DNA from: Planctomycetota bacterium
GTDB lineage: Bacteria; Planctomycetota; SZUA-567; H5-PLA8
Assembly (NCBI GenBank): GCA_015075375.1
Contig: JABTUM010000001.1
Span: forward strand, 1,235,201-1,299,200
DNA length: 64,000 nt
Reading direction: 5' to 3'
The notes under the pieces were generated by a model, which had not been told where the DNA came from, did no database searches, and saw nothing but the letters and a program-made list of their open reading frames with translations. Below, one piece after another: positions 26,817 through 33,724 of this stretch; positions within the stretch are counted from its first letter, which is position 1; each line of letters opens with the position of its first letter. Both the position numbers and the translations under genes were made by a program.

Positions 26817-27299
26817 CTACTCGTCCTTGAGCAGTTCCTTCGGCCGCCGGTACCACTCGGCCTTCATCCCGCCGGGCTTGAAATCTCCGCTCAGACAGGC
26901 CACGCCCGCCTTCTTGAAAGGGAAGGGATCTTTGATCCCGGCCAGTTCGGCGTACATGTAGCCTAAATCGGGCTCGTGCCCAACCAGCATCAGGCGCTTG
27001 GGCGGCTCGTGCTTGCGCAGCACGCCGATCAGATCTTCCACCGTCGCGCCGGCGGCCAACTCTTTCACTTCCACCACCGGTACGTCGTAGATCTCGCGAA
27101 CGATCTCGGCCGTCTGCTTCGCGCGCACCAACGGGCTGGTCCAGATCGCATCGAGCTTCAGGAGCTTAAGGTGCTTCAGTTCCACCACCACCGCGCGCGT
27201 GCGCTTGCGTCCTTTCGCGGTCAGCGGGCGCTGGCGCTCGGGGCCGAACCAGACTTGCCGGTCTTCGGCTATGCCGTGGCGCATCAGAAACAGTTCCAT
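26817..27299 (-). CDS. sixA: SixA-type phosphohistidine phosphatase
   Basis: A 160-residue member of the histidine phosphatase superfamily with the catalytic LFLMRHG (His8), DAIWTSPLVRAKQTAEIV and a second histidine in LMLVGHEPDL. The compact length matches SixA, which removes phosphate from phosphohistidine in His-Asp phosphotransfer or PTS proteins. The ATG at 27299 has GAGGGGG 8 bases upstream, so it is preferred over 27317. It heads a run of minus-strand genes and is divergent from the HEAT-VWA gene. Confidence 0.88.
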   Translation of the reverse strand: MELFLMRHGIAEDRQVWFGPERQRPLTAKGRKRTRAVVVELKHLKLLKLDAIWTSPLVRAKQTAEIVREIYDVPVVEVKELAAGATVEDLIGVLRKHEPPKRLMLVGHEPDLGYMYAELAGIKDPFPFKKAGVACLSGDFKPGGMKAEWYRRPKELLKDE

Positions 27300-27413
27300 G
27301 ACCAACCCCCTCGACACATCCCTGCGGCGCAGACTTTATCGGAATGGAAAAGAATGCAGGCTCCGGCGACCGTGGTAAAAGCGTCTGGGTATTGTAAAGG
27401 GAAGGGTTCGAGC

Positions 27414-28934
27414 GTGCAGCGGCAGGTCCAAAAACCGGCGCCTTACTACGCACATCGCGCATTCCTGGCCTTGGGGCTTGGGTGGTGCGCGCTTATGCAC
27501 GCTTGCTTATTGGCCGCAGACTCGAAAGCCCCGTCTCCGGACGCGGCGAAGCTCGTCCCGCTGCATGCCGCGAGTCTGCGCGAGACCAACCTCGAAAAAA
27601 TTCAGGCCGCCACCGAAGCCTTGGCGGCCACCCAATCGCCGTTAGCCGCTCCGCATCTGTGGCAACTCTATGAAACCGGCGACGCCGATCGCCGCAAACT
27701 GGCGCTGCGCGCGCTGGGCAAGTTGGGCGTCGCTGACGTGCACGGTAAGCTCTTCGAAGCGGCCTTGGCCGATCCGCTCCTGTCTATCCGGCGTGCGGCG
27801 GCAGAAGCGCTGCGGGATGTGCTCGGCCGCGACGACGCGACGAAACGCTTCCAGGATGCCTTGAAGCCCGAGGCACGCGTCTTACAGCCGCTGGGACGCT
27901 GGCGCTGCGTGCAATCGATCGCGCATTTGGGCGGCGCGGGCGCGCTGGAGTCGTTGATCGCACTGCTCGACGATCCAGACGACGACGTGGCGGTGGCCGC
28001 GGCGGAAGGCCTGGGCATCCTGGGCGATAAGAAGGCCGTCGCGGCCTTGGTGCAGCGTTTGAAAACCCCGCGCGCCGAGTTGCGCCCCGCACTCCCCGAC
28101 GCGTTGGAACAACTCAGCGGTGAAATGTACGGCTACAATCTGGTGCAGTGGGAGGAATGGATTCAGCGCCACGCGGAAGGCCCCCTCGAAATCGAAGCGC
28201 GCGCGCCCCAACCCGTTCCGGCGCAACCGGGTGCGGAAGATGGCTACGCCCCCGATTACCGCGATCCGTATCAAAAACCTCTGGGCGAAAGTTGCATCGA
28301 TTTTGTGGTCGTCTTCGATACCACCGGCAGCCTGCTGCATATCTGGCCGGAGGTCAGCAGCGCGATCGATGCGGTCATGCAGGAGATGTCCAAGACGGCG
28401 CGCTCGCTGCGCGTGGGCAGCGTCCGGTACCGCGCCGACGCGCAAACCCAAACGCTCACGTATCTGATCAAACCGTTCCCGCTCACGCGCGATGTACAAA
28501 AAGCTCGGGACAGCATCCTCGATGCCACTTTTGGCGGCGGATCGGGCGGCCTGCATCTGGGCATCCGGCACGCGATCTCGGCTTTCGGCTGGCGCGCGAA
28601 TGCGCGGAAGGTGGTGCTGGTTGTCGGCGATACGACGCCCGTCGAAGAAGGCCTGCGGCTGTGCGTGAGCACCATCCAGGAGGCATGGGCGCACGATCGC
28701 GTTCAGTTCAATGCGCTGTACATCCGGTCGATCCACGGCACGCAGCATAAATCCACCTACCGGTTGCTGGCCGATGTCGGCGGCGGCCGCTTTTACGAAT
28801 ACAACAAAGCCTGGAGCCGGCTGGTGGACCTGAGCGCCGAGAAGCCCGATCCCAAGCGCCAGGAAATGCCCGGTGAAACGCTGGAAAAGTGGCTTACCCC
28901 GCCCCCGGCTCCGGCCGCGCCGCCCACGAAATGA
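27414..28934 (+). CDS. Exported HEAT-repeat and VWA-domain protein
   Basis: A 506-residue protein. The GTG start at 27414 is chosen for AAGGGAAGGG 7 bases upstream and because a signal peptide follows (RAFLALGLGWCALMHACLLA). Residues about 60-230 contain HEAT-like helical repeats (RALGKLGVADVHGKLFEAAL, LESLIALLDDPDDDVAVAAA). Residues about 295-465 are a von Willebrand A domain with a modified metal site DTTGS in FVVVFDTTGSLLHIWPEV. The C-terminus is Pro-rich. VWA domains with MIDAS sites mediate metal-dependent adhesion between proteins. It is followed after 67 bases by another exported repeat protein. No family name is offered. Confidence 0.75.
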   Translation: MQRQVQKPAPYYAHRAFLALGLGWCALMHACLLAADSKAPSPDAAKLVPLHAASLRETNLEKIQAATEALAATQSPLAAPHLWQLYETGDADRRKLALRALGKLGVADVHGKLFEAALADPLLSIRRAAAEALRDVLGRDDATKRFQDALKPEARVLQPLGRWRCVQSIAHLGGAGALESLIALLDDPDDDVAVAAAEGLGILGDKKAVAALVQRLKTPRAELRPALPDALEQLSGEMYGYNLVQWEEWIQRHAEGPLEIEARAPQPVPAQPGAEDGYAPDYRDPYQKPLGESCIDFVVVFDTTGSLLHIWPEVSSAIDAVMQEMSKTARSLRVGSVRYRADAQTQTLTYLIKPFPLTRDVQKARDSILDATFGGGSGGLHLGIRHAISAFGWRANARKVVLVVGDTTPVEEGLRLCVSTIQEAWAHDRVQFNALYIRSIHGTQHKSTYRLLADVGGGRFYEYNKAWSRLVDLSAEKPDPKRQEMPGETLEKWLTPPPAPAAPPTK

Positions 28935-29001
28935 CCGCGGTCACGTAGCGGGTCCGGCGAACGTCTCACCTTACGAGGCAAACGGAGCGGAGGGTGGCGT
29001 G

Positions 29002-30108
29002 ATGCGGCGAACGATTCGAAGCGGGCTGCTGCAGAGCGTTTGGCTGGGTTTGTGCATGGCAGCCGCTCAGGCCGCAGAAACCGGCACGCTCGCGATCTTG
29101 GTCAGCGATTCCTTCGAGACGCCGCTCCCCGGCGCGCACGTTTCGGCCCTGCGGATCGGCGGACCCAAAGCGGTGGAGAAGGTCACCGACACCGCCGGGC
29201 GCTGCATGCTCGAACTGCCCATCGGCACCTACGGCATCACAGTCCGCATGGCCGGCTTCCGGGCCGATTTCACGGGCGGCGTGGTCGTGCGCGCGCGGAC
29301 CGACTTCCCGTTGCGTTTCGCGCTTTTGCCCGGCGATCCGGCCGAGAAACTCCCGCACGAGAAGACGCCGCAGGAACGCGCCGAGGCGCTGGCCCGGCTC
29401 CAGGCCAAGTTTGGGGACGAAGAGAAGACCACGGCGGCGGGCGTAACCCAGACCGCCTACGACGGCCTCGACGAGGCGCTGAAGACCTGCCAGATCGAAC
29501 GGACCAACGGCGGTCCGGCCGCGCGAAACGACCACCTGAAGATCGGCAACGAACTTCTGGCCGCCAAAAAGTACGGGGAAGCACTGGTTAAGTATAAGCT
29601 CGCGCTCGGCGAAGATCCGTCCCACGCCATTACGTGGTTCAACACGGGGGTTCTCTTTGGCGTCGAGCAACGTTCGAAACAGGCCGAGACCTGTTTCCGG
29701 ACGGCCATCGGATTATGCGGAGGCGGCGGCGACAGCGATTTCCACGCGTATTTGGGCCGCGCGCTGGGGCGGCAAGGACGGCTTGACGAAGCCGTGAAAT
29801 GCTACAAAGCCGCCAGCCTGATCAACGCCGACAAGGAATCCGTGTACCTGTACGAGATCGGGAGTCTGTACCATTCGATGCGCCAGTTCAAGGCGGCGCA
29901 GGAATGGTTCGAGCAAGCCGTGAAACAGAACTGCCCCGAACCCCTGCTCTATTTCGCGTATGCCAACTGCCTCGAACTCCAGGGCCAAAAGCGCGGCGCG
30001 ATCGAACACTACAAAGAGTTTCTCAAGCGCGCAGAGTCCGATGCGGCGCTGGTCGAATACCTCCAGCGCACCAAAGAGAAACTGGAAAAGCTCGGCGCGG
30101 GGGAGTAG
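29002..30108 (+). CDS. Exported carboxypeptidase-regulatory-like/TPR protein
   Basis: A 368-residue protein. The ATG at 29002 follows GGAGGG at the right distance. Residues 1-24 form a signal peptide. Residues about 25-110 look like a carboxypeptidase regulatory (Cna-B-like) beta sandwich: DSFETPLPGAHVSALRI, DTAGRCMLELPIGTYGITVR and MAGF. Residues about 185-360 are TPR repeats (HAITWFNTGVLFGVEQRSKQ, FHAYLGRALGRQGRLDEAVK, VYLYEIGSLYHSMRQFKAAQ). It is probably periplasmic and acts as a scaffold; partner unknown. The same strand carries the HEAT-VWA gene before it and the CE7 esterase after it. Confidence 0.75.
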   Translation: MRRTIRSGLLQSVWLGLCMAAAQAAETGTLAILVSDSFETPLPGAHVSALRIGGPKAVEKVTDTAGRCMLELPIGTYGITVRMAGFRADFTGGVVVRARTDFPLRFALLPGDPAEKLPHEKTPQERAEALARLQAKFGDEEKTTAAGVTQTAYDGLDEALKTCQIERTNGGPAARNDHLKIGNELLAAKKYGEALVKYKLALGEDPSHAITWFNTGVLFGVEQRSKQAETCFRTAIGLCGGGGDSDFHAYLGRALGRQGRLDEAVKCYKAASLINADKESVYLYEIGSLYHSMRQFKAAQEWFEQAVKQNCPEPLLYFAYANCLELQGQKRGAIEHYKEFLKRAESDAALVEYLQRTKEKLEKLGAGE

Positions 30109-30183
30109 CGCCAACCGGACTCGCACTGGACGTGCCCGCCCGGCGCGGCAGAATCCTCGGCATAACCCCGCGAGGACGCACGC

Positions 30184-31149
30184 ATGCCGCTCGTCGATAA
30201 ACCGCTTCCCGAACTGCTGAAATACGAAGGCCGCAACCCCTGCCCGAAGGACATGGACGCCTTCTGGGACGCAAGCCTCGCCGAGATGCGCGGCCTCGAT
30301 GCAGCCGTGGACCTCAAGCCGGCCGCCTTCCAGGCGCCGGGCGCGGAATGCTTCGACCTGACGTTCACCGGCGCGGGCGGCTCGCGGGTCTACGCCAAAT
30401 ACCTGCGCCCCCGCAACGCCGGCTCGAAGAAGCACCCCACCGTCCTGCTCTTCCATGGCTACAGCGGAAGCAGCGGCGAGTGGTTCGACAAGCTCGCTTG
30501 GGTCGGGCAGGGCTTCTGCGTGGCGGCGCTGGATTGCCGCGGGCAGGCCGGCAAGTCGCAGGATCTCGGCTCGGTGCGCGGGAACACGCTGCGCGGGCAT
30601 ATCATCCGCGGGCTGGATGAAGAAAGTCCCGCCAAGCTGCTCTTCCGCAACATTTACCTCGATACGGCGCAACTCGCCGGGATCGTGATGGGTTTCCCCG
30701 AGGTGGATGCCGCGCGCGTCGGAGCCACCGGCGGCAGTCAGGGCGGCGGACTGACGCTGGCCTGCGCCTCGCTGGAGCCGCGCATCAAGCAGGCCGCTCC
30801 GGTCTTCCCGTTCCTGTGCGACTACAAGCGCGTCTGGGAAATGGATCTGGCCAAGGGCGCGTACGAGGAGCTCAATACCTACTTCCGGAACTTCGATCCG
30901 CGCCACGAGCGCGAGGACGCCGTCTGGGAGCGCTTGGGCTACATCGACAACCAGCACCTCGCCAAGCGCATCCGCGCCAAGGTGTTGATGGCGGTGGGCA
31001 TGATGGACACGATCTGCCCTCCTTCCACCCAGTTCGCCGCGTTCAATAAGATCACATCGCCGAAGGAATACGTGCTGTATCCCGACTTCGGACACGAAGG
31101 CTTGCCCGGCTGGAACGAACGCGCGCTGAAGTTCATGCTCGATCTGTAA
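30184..31149 (+). CDS. CE7-family acetyl esterase (acetyl xylan esterase / cephalosporin C deacetylase type)
   Basis: A 321-residue alpha/beta hydrolase with the three CE7 signatures: DCRGQAG, the nucleophile elbow GGSQGG with Ser185, and the final FGHEG with the catalytic histidine. The acid residue is probably in MMDTICPP. CE7 enzymes remove acetyl groups from short acetylated xylo-oligosaccharides and tolerate other small esters. No signal peptide is present, so it would act on imported oligosaccharides in the cytoplasm. This matches the uronate-degradation genes elsewhere in the window, since both suit growth on plant or algal polysaccharides. Confidence 0.88.
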   Translation: MPLVDKPLPELLKYEGRNPCPKDMDAFWDASLAEMRGLDAAVDLKPAAFQAPGAECFDLTFTGAGGSRVYAKYLRPRNAGSKKHPTVLLFHGYSGSSGEWFDKLAWVGQGFCVAALDCRGQAGKSQDLGSVRGNTLRGHIIRGLDEESPAKLLFRNIYLDTAQLAGIVMGFPEVDAARVGATGGSQGGGLTLACASLEPRIKQAAPVFPFLCDYKRVWEMDLAKGAYEELNTYFRNFDPRHEREDAVWERLGYIDNQHLAKRIRAKVLMAVGMMDTICPPSTQFAAFNKITSPKEYVLYPDFGHEGLPGWNERALKFMLDL

Positions 31150-31157
31150 GCGGCCGG

Positions 31158-32636
31158 TCAAGGCTTCGCGCCGAGCAGCCGCTCTTTGTGCTTGGCCACC
31201 AGCGCCTTGAAATCCGGCTCTTCACGGTAAAGGTCGAGATCCACGTCCTGGTCGATCCATTCCAGGATGTGCGTGTTGCGGCTGTTCGCGAGCGCGGTTT
31301 CGAAGGCTGGGTAAAATTTCTCGCGCTGCCGGCTCACGGCATAAAACCAGGCGACCATTACTTCGTAAAACTGCCGGTCCGCGCGCGGCGGCTTCACGGT
31401 TTCGAAGAGTTTGTATCCCGCCTCCTGCTGGCCGTTCAGCACCAGGTAGCCGGCTTCGATCGTCTGCAAGTTCCAGCTTTCGGGATTGATGCGCCGCGCC
31501 TTGCGGATGCTCGCCAGCGCGTCGTCGAGGCGTTTGTCGTTCTTCTGCAGGATCGAGAGGTTGTAGAGCACGTTGGCCATATTCGGATCGGCCGGATCGA
31601 CGAGCGCCACGGCGAGCTCCATGTAGCGCACGGCGCCTCGGAAATCCTTCAGCGCCCTATGGCAGAACGCCAGTTGCTGGAGCACGCTCAATTGGGCGCT
31701 CTTCGGCGCGGCGCTGAACGCCTCCAGCAGGTAATGCCGCTCGGTATCGTGATCGCCTCGGCCAGCGGCTTCGGCGGCGAGGAAGGTCAGGGCTTCGGTT
31801 ACGACCGTGGGCGGCACGCCGGGCTTCGCGGCAATCTCGGAGATCTTCAGGCGCGCTTCGTCGCGGCGTCCCGTGATATCGGACAGCACCTTCGCGCGCT
31901 GCAACTCCCAGTCCACGCGCTTTGGGGCGAGCTTCAACGCCTGCTCGATCAGCACCAAAGCTTCTTCCAGATTGGCTTCGCCCAAGCGGTGCCCGGCGCT
32001 CACCATGGTCAGTTCGCCCAGAAAGGCATCGTCGTCGAGCGATCGAAACCAGCCCAGCGCTTGCGCGTCCGCTTCGGTGGGGTGCTTGGCCTGCTCGCGG
32101 TAACGCGCATCCGGGATTTCCCGGCCGCCCGCGGTGGTTTCGATGTTGATTCGAGTCTGTCCGTCGTCCCAGCGTACGAAGGCATGGCCCGGGATGAACA
32201 CGGCGCGAATCGGAAGATGCAGCGCCCTGCCGGCCAGCACGTAAAGGGTCGCCGTAGAAAGACAATTGCCCTTACCGCGCAACAGACTCGCCGCAAGCGT
32301 CGCGTCGCGCCAATACAGGTTCGAGAGGTATGCGACTTCCCGGTCGGCCAGAAGCTGGCGGTTCAGGACCGCAATCTTCTCTTTGGGCGTCGTAACTTGG
32401 GCTAATGCCGGCCGGATACGGTCTAGCAGCGCCGCAAACGCCTCCCGGGCACGGGGCGCCTCCAATTCAGGCTCCTGAACCCGATTCAGCGCCAGGACTC
32501 GTTCAAATAGCGCGTCGTCCGGCACCGGCGCGGAAGTTTGAGGCCCCGGACCGGTCTGAGCGTGCGACGGCACTCCCAATCCTGCCAAGCACAGGAGCAC
32601 TATCGCGAAATGGGCTTTCCTCGGTTTGCTAGGCAT
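31158..32636 (-). CDS. Exported transglutaminase-like TPR protein
   Basis: A 492-residue protein with a signal peptide (1-26, cleaved near PSHAQ). Residues about 60-230 resemble the SirB1/transglutaminase-like fold. Cys125 in RGKGNCLSTATLYVLAGRAL and His151 in IPGHAFVRWDDG could form the cysteine-histidine core, with Asn164/Glu166 nearby. Residues about 230-470 are TPR repeats. Papain-like transglutaminase folds act as peptidases or amide-forming enzymes, but in SirB1-like proteins activity is unproved. It is convergent with the CE7 esterase gene, with an eight-base gap. Confidence 0.75.
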   Translation of the reverse strand: MPSKPRKAHFAIVLLCLAGLGVPSHAQTGPGPQTSAPVPDDALFERVLALNRVQEPELEAPRAREAFAALLDRIRPALAQVTTPKEKIAVLNRQLLADREVAYLSNLYWRDATLAASLLRGKGNCLSTATLYVLAGRALHLPIRAVFIPGHAFVRWDDGQTRINIETTAGGREIPDARYREQAKHPTEADAQALGWFRSLDDDAFLGELTMVSAGHRLGEANLEEALVLIEQALKLAPKRVDWELQRAKVLSDITGRRDEARLKISEIAAKPGVPPTVVTEALTFLAAEAAGRGDHDTERHYLLEAFSAAPKSAQLSVLQQLAFCHRALKDFRGAVRYMELAVALVDPADPNMANVLYNLSILQKNDKRLDDALASIRKARRINPESWNLQTIEAGYLVLNGQQEAGYKLFETVKPPRADRQFYEVMVAWFYAVSRQREKFYPAFETALANSRNTHILEWIDQDVDLDLYREEPDFKALVAKHKERLLGAKP

Positions 32637-33044
32637 GGCTCATTGCGCCTCCGGCTGTTGCTATAACGTGTAAGATACAGGTGAGCCTCCAAATTAATCA
32701 TGGCAGTCTGGCGAAACGCGTTCGAGGTCCGCAGGGCAGCTTGCCAAACGCTGCCGCCCGATCCCTCCAAACCGTGTCCAAGTTGAGACTTGCCTTGAGC
32801 TTGGGCTCTGTTAGCGTAACTTGTTGCTTCGCTAAGGATTGTGCACAGAAGGCCTCTAGCAACGGAGCTGGAGCCTTATCTAAGGTTGGAATGCACGGAG
32901 CAAAAGGGGCGTGACCGCGCCCGTGGGAAGTGGGTTGAGAACCCTCACGATCTTCGCGTTACTCCAAGCGAGACCGTAACTTGCGGAAACTGTAGGCGTG
33001 CCTTGGCGAGCGGGGAGAAGCGGAACTTACTTAAGGAAGGCCGG
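32637..33044. other. 408-base intergenic region upstream of the signal-peptidase-like gene
   Basis: Divergent region between the transglutaminase-like gene and the signal-peptidase-like gene. It is clearly less GC-rich than the neighbours, and no open frame in it has the high third-position GC of real genes here. I found no repeat, terminator or structured RNA I could defend. AAGGAAGG at 33033-33040 is the ribosome-binding site of the following gene. Confidence 0.45.
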
Positions 33045-33689
33045 ATGGGCGAGTCCTCGAATTCGGTCGAACGCCCCGCCGAAGCGTCACCCAACTCGCA
33101 GCCGCAGTCGCGAGGCGGTTTGGCGGCCCTGAAACAGAAATACGAGGCCAAAGCGAAGGCGGAATCGCAGGCCGAACCCGGCCCTCGCTGGCGGCGCTGG
33201 ATTCGCCCGGTCGGATTGAGTTTAGTAGTTTCGTTAATCGTTTACGGAGTTTGGCCTTACACGATTTACGAGGTTCCACCCGATGGGGCGCATATGCCGC
33301 CTCAGTTCAGGCCCGGAGCCTTGGTGCTGGTGCATACGGGCGTGCGAACGTCCGAGCAACTCCAGCACGGCGATGCAGTTGTGTATGCAGTACGGAGCGG
33401 TGATCGGACGATACGGCTGATGAGCCGGGTTGTGGGCAGGCCGGGCGAGCGCGTGTTTTTTGACGGGTCGCGCCTACACCTGAACGGTTCGAAGGCCGCC
33501 GAAGAGTACTTGAGCAAGGCGCAGGTTGGCGAAGCTCGCCCAAGCCGCGCAGAGATGCTGGTGCCCGAAGGCGGAGTCTTCGTGCTGAACGACGATCGCT
33601 CCAGCGCGGTGCTCGACAGCCGCGACTTCGGTCCACTGAAGCCGGAACAGGTGGTCGGCAAGGTACTGATGCCGGTACGCTCGCCTTGA
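33045..33689 (+). CDS. Signal peptidase I-like protein lacking both catalytic residues
   Basis: A 214-residue S26-family protein: a charged cytoplasmic N-terminus (1-50), one transmembrane helix (about 55-74), then the LepB fold. Box B reads VPPDGAHMPPQFRPG; aligned with E. coli PSGSMMPT, Ala82 replaces the nucleophile Ser90. Box D reads LMSRVVGRPGERVFFD; aligned with YIKRAVGLPGD, Ser127 replaces the general base Lys145. The last conserved box is intact (VFVLNDDRSSAVLDSRDFGPL region, DSRDFG). So the fold seems preserved but not the activity. Codon use between 33,200 and 33,300 is more AT-rich than in neighbours. It lies 35 bases upstream of the secretin gene. Confidence 0.75.
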   Translation: MGESSNSVERPAEASPNSQPQSRGGLAALKQKYEAKAKAESQAEPGPRWRRWIRPVGLSLVVSLIVYGVWPYTIYEVPPDGAHMPPQFRPGALVLVHTGVRTSEQLQHGDAVVYAVRSGDRTIRLMSRVVGRPGERVFFDGSRLHLNGSKAAEEYLSKAQVGEARPSRAEMLVPEGGVFVLNDDRSSAVLDSRDFGPLKPEQVVGKVLMPVRSP

Positions 33690-33724
33690 CCGCCTGAACA
33701 CGCCGTACGATGGGGGGATGTGAG

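Noticed and set aside
27405..27420. GGGTTCGAGC, resembling a tRNA T-loop
   Set aside because: No acceptor stem, D-loop or anticodon arm can be drawn around it; it is the leader of the HEAT-VWA gene.
32681..32914. A possible 77-codon gene upstream of the signal-peptidase-like gene
   Set aside because: Low third-position GC, no ribosome-binding site and no recognisable sequence; it is probably leader or promoter DNA.
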